From contig NZ_CP059556.1 in the NCBI RefSeq assembly GCF_024734405.1, forward strand, positions 2,790,001 through 2,854,000: a DNA stretch of 64,000 bases. The letters are read 5' to 3'. The DNA comes from Saccharopolyspora gregorii. GTDB lineage: Bacteria; Actinomycetota; Actinomycetes; Mycobacteriales; Pseudonocardiaceae. Below the pieces are notes generated by a model, which saw nothing but the letters and a program-made list of their open reading frames with translations, had not been told where the DNA came from and did no database searches. Shown here in pieces: positions 44,013 through 51,968 of this stretch. Numbering within the stretch: the first letter of the stretch is position 1; every line of letters starts with the position of its first letter. The position numbers were made by a program, and so were the translations under genes.

Positions 44013-45265
44013 ACCGCGCCGCGTTCGCCCGGTTGTCCCCGGCGGCGAAGCTGCTGGTGATCAACCAGTTCGGCATCAACGTCGGCTTCTACATGCTGAT
44101 GCCGTTCCTGGCCGCGTACATGAGCGGGAACCTCGGCTACGGCGCCGCCGTGGTCGGGCTCGTGCTCGGGGTGCGGAACCTGAGCCAGCAGGGCATGTTC
44201 CTGCTCGGCGGCACCGCGGCGGACCGGCTCGGCTGCCGGCCGATGATCATCGCCGGTTGCGCGCTGCGCGTGGTGTCGTTCGGCCTGTTCGCCGTGTTCA
44301 CCACGCTGCCCGGCCTGTTCGCCGCCGCGATCCTCACCGGTCTGGCGGGGGCGCTGTTCAACCCGGCGGTGCGGACCTACCTGATGCACGAGGCGGGGGA
44401 GCGGCGCGCCGAGGTCTTCGCCGTGTTCAACGTGTTCCAGCACGCGGGCACCCTGGTGGGGCCGCTGCTGGGCGCGGCGCTGCTGGCGGTGGACTTCCGG
44501 GTCATCGCACTGGTGGCGTGCGTGGCGTTCGCGGTGCTCACCGGCGCGCAGCTGCTGGTGCTGCCGCACCGCGAGGTCGAGCCGCAGCGCCAGAGCGTGC
44601 TGGGCAGCTGGCGGGAAGTGGTGCTGAACCGCCGGTTCCTCGGCTTCACCCTGGCGCTGTCGGCGTACTTCGCGCTCTACAACCAGCTCTACCTGACGCT
44701 GCCGCTGGAGGCGCAGCGGGTGTCCGGGGTGGCGTGGTCCATCGCCGTCGTGTTCGGGGTGTCCACGCTGATCGGCGTGTTCGGGCAGGTGCGGATCACC
44801 GAGTGGTGCCGGGCGCGGTGGAGCTCCGGCCGGTCCATCGTGGTCGGCCTGGCCTGCATGGGCGGCTCGTTCGTGCCGATCCTGCTGGCCGCACCCGTGC
44901 TGCCGGAACGGCTGCCCGTCGGCGGCATCGCCGGGACGGTGCTGGCGTTCGTGCCCGTGGTGCTCGCGATCGTGCTGTTCACCGTCGGGCAGGCGATGAC
45001 GAACCCGTTCGCGATGGAACTGCTTCCCGCGGTCGGCAGCGAACGCCTCGCCGGCACCTACTACGGCTTCTACTACCTGGTCTCCAGCCTGGTCGCGGCC
45101 GCGGTCAGCTGGCTGGCGGGCGCGCTGCTGGACGCCTTCGCCGAGCCGGGGATGCGCTGGCTGCCGTGGGCGGTGCTGCTGCTGGTGGGCCTCGCGGGCA
45201 GCGCGGGCACCCGCCTGCTGGAACGCCGGGGAGCGCTCACCCCCAACACCCCGGCCGACGCCTGA
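44009..45265 (+). CDS. MFS transporter, efflux type
   Basis: A 418-residue major facilitator with about twelve helices. GFYMLMPFLAAYMSGNLGYG is the first helix, LGGTAADRLGCRPMII the loop 2-3 motif, NPFAMELLPAVGSERLAGTYYGFYY the later conserved part (given in pieces). This is the DHA1-like exporter branch. As the last gene of the B12-riboswitch operon it is likely to export the product of the PLP enzyme. It is followed by a GAGGACC/GGTCCTC hairpin. Confidence 0.88.
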   Translation: MNRAAFARLSPAAKLLVINQFGINVGFYMLMPFLAAYMSGNLGYGAAVVGLVLGVRNLSQQGMFLLGGTAADRLGCRPMIIAGCALRVVSFGLFAVFTTLPGLFAAAILTGLAGALFNPAVRTYLMHEAGERRAEVFAVFNVFQHAGTLVGPLLGAALLAVDFRVIALVACVAFAVLTGAQLLVLPHREVEPQRQSVLGSWREVVLNRRFLGFTLALSAYFALYNQLYLTLPLEAQRVSGVAWSIAVVFGVSTLIGVFGQVRITEWCRARWSSGRSIVVGLACMGGSFVPILLAAPVLPERLPVGGIAGTVLAFVPVVLAIVLFTVGQAMTNPFAMELLPAVGSERLAGTYYGFYYLVSSLVAAAVSWLAGALLDAFAEPGMRWLPWAVLLLVGLAGSAGTRLLERRGALTPNTPADA

Positions 45266-45271
45266 CCGCCC

Positions 45272-45320
45272 GAGGACCAAGCGGGTCTCGGTCCTCTCCT
45301 GTCAGCGGCAAAGCCGCTGA
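45272..45320. terminator. Double hairpin after the B12 operon
   Basis: Two stems follow the MFS stop: GAGGACC (45272) with GGTCCTC (45290), then TCAGCGGC-aaa-GCCGCTGA at 45302-45320. It probably ends transcription of the operon. The second stem is also part of a dispersed repeat. Confidence 0.6.
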
Positions 45321-45383
45321 GCCGCCGACCACGTACGCAGGTCGACCAACCGCTGAGATTCCGCCACCCGAGCGCTGAGCAAC
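45281..45383. repeat. Dispersed intergenic element, copy A
   Basis: About 100 bp that match copy B at 51748-51935. Shared blocks are GCGGGTCT, CCTGTCAGCGGC followed by AGCCGCT, GCCGACCAC, and CCGCTGAG-TTCCGC-ACCCGAGC-CT-GCAAC, with single-base changes. The core is the stem TCAGCGGC-n3-GCCGCTGA. It is a non-coding dispersed repeat of unknown kind. Confidence 0.7.
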
Positions 45384-45404
45384 CCGTGTTCGACCACCCG
45401 CAGC

Positions 45405-46886
45405 TCAGCGGTCGAGCCATTCCGGGCGGGAAGAGCCTCGTGGGACCAGAACGGTGCGGTAGTGGCCGGGGGTCGCGGACATCCGGACCTGGTCGGTGAC
45501 GCCCTGGTAGTGGCCCAGCGGCGTCTCGGCGGTGAACGTCTCCGGGTCGAGGTAGGCGTGCCGGGCGTCGCTGCCCGCGGTGGCCGCCGCGTACTCCTTG
45601 TCGAACACGCCGAGGCTCAGGATCCAGAGCGCGGCGCGGGTCAGCGACACGTGCACCCGGTAGCTGCCGCCGTCGACGGCGCGGCGGGCCAGCGCCTCGG
45701 CCACCCCGGTCGCCATCAGCCAGGACACGATGTAGTCGTTGACCACCAGGATCGGCGGCAGCGCAGGCGTCTCCCCGTCGCCCTCCAGGTTCATCATGCC
45801 GGTGAGGCTGCCCGCGGTCTGGTCGAAGCCGACGCGCCCCGCCCACGGCCCGCGCTCGCCGTTGAGGGTGGTGGTGGCGTGGACGATGCCGGGCCGGGCC
45901 TCGGCGGCCTGCTCGGCGGAGAGCCCGATGGAGTCGAGGAAACCGGGCCTGCGGTTGGCGAAGAACACGTCCGCTCCGGCCAGCAGCTCCCGGATGCGCC
46001 GCGACCCGTCCGCGCCGTAGGGGTCGAGGGTCGCGGAGCGGGTGCCGACGTTCGCGGTCACGTAGGTGGTGTCGTGCTCCATCTCGCCGGGCCGCCACAG
46101 GTTCAGCACGTCGGCCCCGTGCAGGGCGAGGGCGCGCCCCACCCCGGCTCCGGCGATGACGTGGCCCATGCCGAGCGCGCGGATGCCGTCCAGCGGTGAG
46201 CCACCGCCGGTGAGCGGTTCCGGTTCGCTCTCGCCGATCTTGGTGATCTCGATCAGCGGCAGGTCGGCGAGGGCGTCGCGGTAGTGCGGTTCGGCGAGCA
46301 GTTCCTCGGTGCTGCGCAGCATCGGCAGCACGGTGCCCGCTTCGACGGCCGCGTTCTCCAGGTCGAGCGCGTTCCAGCCGGAGATCGCCTTCGCGACGGC
46401 CTGCGCGTCGTCCGGGACGCCCAGCAGCTTCTGCGCCGCGATCTTGATCTTCGGGTAGGGGTTGAGCGGCATCACCCAGCGGTCGTCGGCGGTGCGGTAG
46501 AAGGCGAAGCCGAGCGCGTTCGACGGGTTCGCCGCCGAGGCCGCCGGATAGCCGTTGACCAGCTCCCACCTGCGGTCGTAGAACGGGCACAGCCGGTGCG
46601 GCGCGGACCGCAGGTCCACTTCGATGTCCTGGCCCTCGCCGCCGCGCAGCCGCCACAGCTTCGCGATCGCCGCCGACTTCGCGGCCAGTGCGATCGCCGA
46701 ACCCCCGCCGAGGCGCAGGGTGCTGGGCACCACCGGGTCCGCGCCGTGGAAGGTGATGGAGCCGCCGGTGTCCGCGGCGCTCATGCCGACGCCGCCGAGC
46801 ACCTCCTCCAGCTCGCCCGCCGGATCGAACTCGTCCGAAGTGGACGGTTCGGCCACCGCCTTGGTGACGCGGTCAGTCAGCGACAT
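45405..46886 (-). CDS. CaiB/BaiF-type (class III) CoA transferase
   Basis: A 493-residue protein. The class III pattern is split in two halves: DIEVDLRSAPHRLCPFYDRR and LGFAFYRTADDRWVM in the first, GIRALGMGHVIAGAGVGRAL, ADVLNLWRPG and FFANRRPGFLDSIGLSAEQ in the second. The second half is the classic N-terminal CoA-binding region, so the domain order looks circularly permuted. It moves CoA between carboxylic acids. It overlaps the AtuA-like gene by 14 bases, and they probably act in one degradative pathway. Confidence 0.82.
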   Translation of the reverse strand: MSLTDRVTKAVAEPSTSDEFDPAGELEEVLGGVGMSAADTGGSITFHGADPVVPSTLRLGGGSAIALAAKSAAIAKLWRLRGGEGQDIEVDLRSAPHRLCPFYDRRWELVNGYPAASAANPSNALGFAFYRTADDRWVMPLNPYPKIKIAAQKLLGVPDDAQAVAKAISGWNALDLENAAVEAGTVLPMLRSTEELLAEPHYRDALADLPLIEITKIGESEPEPLTGGGSPLDGIRALGMGHVIAGAGVGRALALHGADVLNLWRPGEMEHDTTYVTANVGTRSATLDPYGADGSRRIRELLAGADVFFANRRPGFLDSIGLSAEQAAEARPGIVHATTTLNGERGPWAGRVGFDQTAGSLTGMMNLEGDGETPALPPILVVNDYIVSWLMATGVAEALARRAVDGGSYRVHVSLTRAALWILSLGVFDKEYAAATAGSDARHAYLDPETFTAETPLGHYQGVTDQVRMSATPGHYRTVLVPRGSSRPEWLDR

Positions 46887-48666
46887 GGTTCCCTCCTCTG
46901 TCCGGTAGCAGTTCCACCGGGATGAGCACGTGCTTGGCCCGCAGGTATTCGCCCACGGCCTTGCCTACCTGGTCGACGCGCAGGTTCGACGAGCCGCCGG
47001 TGCCGAGCAGTCCGCGCAGCACGAAGTGCACGGCCCGCAGCTCCGGAAACTCGTGGCGCACCACGTCCAGCCCGGCGCACTCGGGCAGCAGCTCGCGCAG
47101 CGCGGCGGTGGACAGGGTGTCCCGCAACCACGGCCACGCCCGGTCCTCGGCGACCCAGACGCCGACGTTGCTGTTGCCGCCCTTGTCGCCGCTGCGCGCG
47201 TGCGCGAGCGTCCCCAGCGGAGCCGACCGGGTCTCGCCGAGCTCGGGAGCGGCCGGTTCCGGATGGGCGGGTCGCGCGGGAGCGGGCTCGGTGCGGACGG
47301 GCGGCGCGACGTCCACTTCGGACCCGTCGGCGAGCACGACCCGGTGCGGCACCTCGGACATCGGCAGCAGCGCCGGCCAGTGGTCGATGCGCGGCCGCGG
47401 CGTCGAGGTGAGCCCGGCGGCGCCGTCGTGGAAGAAACCGGGCAGGCCCTGCAAGTACAGCGACCCGAGCCGCGCCGCCGCGTCGAACCGCTCCAGCGGT
47501 TCCCGCTCGGCCGCCGTCGCCATCACCCGCACCGGGACGGTCGCCGCCCACTGCGTCGCCGGATCGGCGGCGGGCGTGCCGAGCGGGGTGACGTCCAGCT
47601 CGGTGATGCCCTCGGGCAGGTCGCGGGCGAGCTGGGTGCGCAGCAGCTCGACCTTCGCGGCCACGTCCAGGCCGGTCACGAACGCGGTGTTCACCACCTG
47701 GTACCCGATCCCGCCGAACACGGCGACCTTCGTCGTCGGCGGCGGGGGAGAACCGGTGGCACCGGTGATCCGCACCCGGTCCGGGCCGTCCGGCGCCAGC
47801 GCGACCGCGTCGAGGTGCGTGGTGACGTCCGGGTTCAGGTAGGTCGGGCCCTGGATCTCGTAGACCAGCTGCGCGGTGACGGTGTCGGTGGTGACCGCGC
47901 CACCGTCGCGGGCGTGCTTGGTGATGGTGCTGGACCCGTCGGCGGCGACCTCGGCGATCGGGAACCCGGGCACCGCCATCCCGGGGATGCGGGTGAAGCC
48001 GGAGAAGTTGCCGCCGGTGGCGTGCGCGCCGCACTCGATGACGTGCCCGGCCAGCACCGCTCCGGCCAGCTCGTCCCAGTCCTCGCGGCCCCAGCCGTGC
48101 CACCAGGCGGCGGGGCCCGCGGTCAGCGAGGCGTCGGTGACCCTCCCGCACACCACCACGTCGGCCCCGGCGGCGAGCGCTTCGGCGATGCCCCACCCGC
48201 CGAGGTAGGCGTTCGCGGCCATCGGCGTCGCCGCCCACCCGGCCAGGTCCCGCCCGGTGTCCAGGTGTTCCAGCCGGTGCCCGGCCCGCTGCAGCTCCGG
48301 CAACCGGCCGAGCACGTCGTCGCCGGCCACGTGCGCGACCCGCAGGCCGGCGCCGTCGGCCGCGATCAGCTCGCGCAGCGCCGCGGCCAGCCCCGCCGGG
48401 TGGAAGCCGCCCGCGTTGGTGACGACCTTGGCGCCGCGTTCGGCGAGCACCCCCAGGTGCGGGCGCAGCTGGTCGAGGAAGTGCTCCACGTACCCGTGCG
48501 CCGGGTCGCGCCGGTAGCGCACCGACAGCGCGGCGAGGGTGATCTCCGCGAGGTAGTCACCGATCAGCACGTCCACCGGATCTCCGGCCAGCACCTCGGC
48601 CACTCCGGTGAACCGGTCCCCGAGGTAGCCGGAGAACCCGCCGATGCGGATCGCGCGTTCGGACAT
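46873..48666 (-). CDS. AtuA/DUF1446 family acyclic-terpene-utilisation-like protein
   Basis: A 597-residue protein with GGFSGYLGDRFTGVAEVL, GDYLAEITLAALSVRYR, TNAGGFHPAGLAAAL, VCGRVTDASLTAGPAAWWHGW and the highly typical ARSGDKGGNSNVGVWV near residue 490. This is the DUF1446 domain followed by the smaller C-terminal AtuA-like domain. Relatives are needed for citronellol/geraniol breakdown, but the reaction is not defined. It is translated ahead of the CoA transferase. Confidence 0.88.
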   Translation of the reverse strand: MSERAIRIGGFSGYLGDRFTGVAEVLAGDPVDVLIGDYLAEITLAALSVRYRRDPAHGYVEHFLDQLRPHLGVLAERGAKVVTNAGGFHPAGLAAALRELIAADGAGLRVAHVAGDDVLGRLPELQRAGHRLEHLDTGRDLAGWAATPMAANAYLGGWGIAEALAAGADVVVCGRVTDASLTAGPAAWWHGWGREDWDELAGAVLAGHVIECGAHATGGNFSGFTRIPGMAVPGFPIAEVAADGSSTITKHARDGGAVTTDTVTAQLVYEIQGPTYLNPDVTTHLDAVALAPDGPDRVRITGATGSPPPPTTKVAVFGGIGYQVVNTAFVTGLDVAAKVELLRTQLARDLPEGITELDVTPLGTPAADPATQWAATVPVRVMATAAEREPLERFDAAARLGSLYLQGLPGFFHDGAAGLTSTPRPRIDHWPALLPMSEVPHRVVLADGSEVDVAPPVRTEPAPARPAHPEPAAPELGETRSAPLGTLAHARSGDKGGNSNVGVWVAEDRAWPWLRDTLSTAALRELLPECAGLDVVRHEFPELRAVHFVLRGLLGTGGSSNLRVDQVGKAVGEYLRAKHVLIPVELLPDRGGNHVAD

Positions 48667-48824
48667 GGCAGTGCACCTCGCTGTTCGTCGGTTTTCACGC
48701 TACGACCGGTGCCGGGCCGCGGCTACGACCGTTCGGCGAAGGCCGCCGTGATCGCGCCGGTCACGCCGCCGGGTCAGCACGCCACGAGCCCGGCCGCCTG
48801 CGCCGCGGGTCCGGTCGGTCCCGG

Positions 48825-48843
48825 TCGGCGGCGAAGCCGCTGA
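48825..48843. repeat. REP-like hairpin, copy C
   Basis: TCGGCGGC-gaa-GCCGCTGA, close to the stems at 45302 and 51768. It sits in the 287-bp non-coding space 48667-48953 between the AtuA start and the lactonase stop. I see no gene in that space; GCCGCTGAGCGG at 48851 may be a further decayed arm. Confidence 0.55.
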
Positions 48844-48953
48844 CCCCCCGCCGCTGAGCGGGCGAGCGGACTGGTGCGTCGGGACCGATCCCGCACCGGG
48901 AGGACCGCTGGGGTTCCGCCGTCCCAGTGCCGCGCGGCAGGAGCAGCGGGGCG

Positions 48954-49856
48954 TCAAGCGGTGAAGTGCGGGGACAGACCCGGGCGCGGCCACTCGGTCT
49001 CGTAGAGCACGCCCCGGCCCGAGGAGGTGATGTAGGCGGTGCGCAGGTCCGGCCCGCCGAAGCAGATGTTGGTGACCAGCGGGTCCGGCACAGGGACCGG
49101 CACCTGCTCGACGAGTTCGCCGTCCGGGCTGAGCACGCTGATCTCGCCGGTGTTCAGCGTCGCCACGCACACGTTGCCCGCCGAGTCCACCGCGAGCGAA
49201 TCCAGCATCCGCGCCCCGGAGAACCCGTGCAGCAGCTCAGCACCGCGGCGCACCCGCCCCGGTCCCAGCACCTCCCAGCTCCACACCCGGCCGGACCCGG
49301 TTTCGGCGACGTGCACCCGATCTCCGTCCGGGGACAGGCCGACGCCGTTCGGCTGGTGCAGCGGGAACACCAGTTCCTCCACCCGGGAGCCGTCCGGCAG
49401 CGCGTAGTACAGCCCGCCCAGGTCCATCTCCCGCGCGCGGGTCTTGCCGAAGTCGGTGAAGTAGCAGCCGCCGTCGGCGTCGAACACGAGGTCGTTCGGC
49501 CCGCGCAGCGGGCGCCCGTCCACTTCGGTGCACACGTCGGTGACCTCGCCGTCGAGGGTGACGCGCTGCAGGCGCCCGCCCGAGTAGTCGTCGGGTTGGC
49601 CGCCGGGCACGCTCAGCCCGTCCCGGTCGTGCCAGCGGAACCCGCCGTTGTTGCACACGTACACCGCGCCGTCGGGGCCGACGGCCGCGCCGTTGGGTCC
49701 GCCGCCGCAGTCCGCGACGATCGAGATCGCGCCGTCCGGGCCCACCCGGGACAGCGTGCCGCGGCGGATCTCCACGACCAGCACGGAGCCGTCGGCGAGG
49801 GCGACGGGGCCTTCGGGGAACCGCAGGCCTTGAGCGATGGTGCGCAGTTCGGGCAT
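48954..49856 (-). CDS. SMP-30/gluconolactonase family protein
   Basis: A 300-residue beta-propeller. GLRFPEGPVALADGSVLVVE gives the metal Glu, GGPNGAAVGPDGAVYVCNN the Asn, GPNDLVFDADGGCYFTDFG the second Asn/Asp, and GLSPDGDRVHVAETG closes the site, which is the calcium or zinc pocket of SMP-30 enzymes. They hydrolyse sugar lactones. ATG 49856 is chosen because GAGGAG lies before it; the frame runs on upstream without homology. The lactone substrate is unknown. Confidence 0.9.
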   Translation of the reverse strand: MPELRTIAQGLRFPEGPVALADGSVLVVEIRRGTLSRVGPDGAISIVADCGGGPNGAAVGPDGAVYVCNNGGFRWHDRDGLSVPGGQPDDYSGGRLQRVTLDGEVTDVCTEVDGRPLRGPNDLVFDADGGCYFTDFGKTRAREMDLGGLYYALPDGSRVEELVFPLHQPNGVGLSPDGDRVHVAETGSGRVWSWEVLGPGRVRRGAELLHGFSGARMLDSLAVDSAGNVCVATLNTGEISVLSPDGELVEQVPVPVPDPLVTNICFGGPDLRTAYITSSGRGVLYETEWPRPGLSPHFTA

Positions 49857-50017
49857 GGGGCGGGACTCCTCTTCTCCTGGCGGCCGATCACCACGCTCCC
49901 AGACTCGCGCCAGGTCCTCGACCCCGATTGCGGAGGTTCCGCGGCGCTCCGCACGCCCGCCCCTGCTCACCGGCTCGGCCGGAACCCGGAGCCGACGCGA
50001 GGTCGTGCGCCGACGTC

Positions 50018-50173
50018 CTCGGCCCGCTGACCGATCCGCGCGCACAGGGCGGGGACCTGGCGGATGCGCTCCACGCGGTCGCGCCGTCGTTGCCCGGGTA
50101 CGGCTGGAGCGACAAGCCGTCGACGACCGGGTGGGGCGTCACGCGCATCGCGCGGGCCTGGGAGCCGTTCATG
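50018..50173 (+). pseudogene. Epoxide-hydrolase remnant
   Basis: In the 491-bp space 49857-50347 the + strand encodes LGPLTDPRAQGGDLADALHA followed by VAPSLPGYGWSDKPS and TGWGVTRIARAW. This is the conserved middle part of alpha/beta-hydrolase epoxide hydrolases (APSLPGYGFS). Nothing before or after it matches, and the catalytic triad is absent. It is about 52 codons long, so a decayed fragment. The rest of the space holds the promoter region of the next gene. Confidence 0.7.
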
Positions 50174-50347
50174 GCGTCGCACCCGCGAATCCACTGTGGA
50201 CGGCACGTGTCCGCCGCCGGAGGTGGCGTGGTGCCGCGGTGTTTCGCTGTGCGAAGCTGGTGGTTCGGACCACCGATCGCCCCGGCGGAACCCGGGAACG
50301 GTCGGATCGAACGGGCCACGCGCCCGAAACGTCGGAAGGTAGGCGTC

Positions 50348-51559
50348 GTGACCGAACAATCGCAGGCGTTCGTGCCGGAGTGGGTGCGCGTCGAGCCGGA
50401 GCGGGTGCTCGCCTTCGCCGAGGCCGCCGCGCACCCCGACGGCGGCTTCGCCTGGCTGGACTCCGCGGGCGCGCCGGTGCTGGATCGGCCGGTAGAGACC
50501 TGGATCACCTGTCGCACCACGCACGTGCTCGCCCTCGCCGTCGCGCAGGGCCGGGACGACCTGCGGCCGCGGGTCGAGCACGGGGTGGCCGCGCTGCGCG
50601 GACCGCTGCACGACGACGAGCACGGCGGCTGGTTCGCCTCGGCCACCGCCGCCGGGCCGGTCGCCGATCACAAGGGCGCCTACGAGCACGCGTTCGTGCT
50701 GCTCGCCGCCGCGAGCGCCGCCGCGATCGGCGCCGACGGCGGCCGGGAGCTGCTGGACGACGCGCTCGCGGTGCAGGACGCCCACTTCTGGGAGGACGAG
50801 CACGGCCTGGTCGCCGATTCCTGGAACCGCACCTGGACCGAGCTGGAGCCCTATCGCGGCGTCAACGCGAACATGCACACCGTGGAGGCGCTGCTGGCCG
50901 CCGCCGACGTCACCGGCGACCGCCGCTGGTCCGACCGCGCGGCCCGCATCGTCGAGAACGTGGTGCACGGCTTCGCCCGCGACGGCGGCTGGCGGCTGCC
51001 GGAGCACTTCGACCCGAGCTGGAACGTGCGGCTGGACTACAACCGGGACAAGCCCGCCGACCAGTTCCGCCCGTACGGGGTGACCATCGGCCACCTGCTG
51101 GAGTGGTCCCGGCTGGCCCTGCACGTGCGGCACGCGCTGGGGGAGGAGGCGCCCGCCTGGTTGCTCGACGACGCGCGGGAGCTGTTCACCACCGCCGTCC
51201 GCGACGGCTGGGACGTGGACGGGGCGGCGGGCTTCGTCTACACCACCGACTTCGACGGCGTCCCGGTGGTGCGCAACCGGCTGCACTGGGTGATCGCGGA
51301 GGCGCTGGCCACCGCGTGGGCGCTGCACCAGGCCACCGGCGACGAGGAGTACGCCCGCTGGTTCACCACCTGGGCCGAGCACGCCGAGCGCCACTTCGTG
51401 GACCGCGAGCTCGGGTCCTGGCGCCACGAGCTCGACGAGCACAACCGGCCGGCCGCCACGGTCTGGGAGGGCAAGCCCGACCTGTACCACGCCTACCAGG
51501 CGACGTTGCTGCCGCGGCTGCGGCCTGCAGCGTCGTTCATCGGCGCGCTGACCGGCTGA
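50348..51559 (+). CDS. AGE-family (N-acylglucosamine 2-epimerase) isomerase
   Basis: A 403-residue alpha/alpha-barrel protein: CRTTHVLALAVAQG, DHKGAYEHAFVLLAAAS, RGVNANMHTVEALLAAADVTG, FRPYGVTIGHLLEWSRL, LHWVIAEALATAWALH and GKPDLYHAYQATLLPR. The conserved His residues near RGVNANMHT and GHLLEW are those used for sugar epimerisation or aldose-ketose isomerisation. The substrate is uncertain (mannose, cellobiose or N-acylglucosamine type). GTG 50348 is used; a perfect terminator follows the gene. Confidence 0.9.
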   Translation: MTEQSQAFVPEWVRVEPERVLAFAEAAAHPDGGFAWLDSAGAPVLDRPVETWITCRTTHVLALAVAQGRDDLRPRVEHGVAALRGPLHDDEHGGWFASATAAGPVADHKGAYEHAFVLLAAASAAAIGADGGRELLDDALAVQDAHFWEDEHGLVADSWNRTWTELEPYRGVNANMHTVEALLAAADVTGDRRWSDRAARIVENVVHGFARDGGWRLPEHFDPSWNVRLDYNRDKPADQFRPYGVTIGHLLEWSRLALHVRHALGEEAPAWLLDDARELFTTAVRDGWDVDGAAGFVYTTDFDGVPVVRNRLHWVIAEALATAWALHQATGDEEYARWFTTWAEHAERHFVDRELGSWRHELDEHNRPAATVWEGKPDLYHAYQATLLPRLRPAASFIGALTG

Positions 51560-51566
51560 TCGCCTG

Positions 51567-51595
51567 CTGAACGCCCTGCCCGTGCGGCAGGGCGT
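51567..51595 (+). terminator. Intrinsic terminator after AGE gene
   Basis: A perfect 12-base stem, GAACGCCCTGCC and GGCAGGGCGTTC, around a five-base loop and followed by TCTCCTCGT, only seven bases after the stop. Confidence 0.88.
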
Positions 51596-51747
51596 TCTCC
51601 TCGTCCGACGTTCTCTGCGCACCGAATGTGTTCAGGGTCGACTGAAATCAATCCGCGGACGAGCCGGTGTCGATCCGCGCCAAGCGGGTAGCCGGGAGGG
51701 GACAACGACGTCCACCCCGCTAATTGCCTGTCTCTGAACCCGCCCGG

Positions 51748-51935
51748 CGGGTCTTGTCGGTTTCCTGTCAGCGGCGGAGCCGCTAAGCAGCCGACCACCT
51801 GAGGCACCGGCACCGCCGCGGGTTCTCAGCGGCTTCCTCGCGAGGACAGCGATGTCGCCGTGTGTGGACACACATCAGACATCGATCCCGCAGCGAGGAA
51901 GCCGCTGAGGTTCCGCTACCCGAGCACTACGCAAC
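51748..51935. repeat. Dispersed intergenic element, copy B, with nested hairpin
   Basis: This matches copy A at 45281-45383 at both ends but contains about 85 extra bases in the middle. The extra part is a large hairpin: CTCAGCGGCTTCCTCGC at 51825-51841 pairs with GCGAGGAAGCCGCTGAG at 51893-51909 without mismatch. Inside it are GATGTC with GACATC, and TGTGT-GGAC-ACACA. It fills most of the 409-bp space 51560-51968 before formate dehydrogenase. The stretch 51600-51747 holds nothing I recognise. Confidence 0.75.
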
Positions 51936-51968
51936 AGAAGCAGCGAGACAGGCAGTAAGGAGGCGGCC

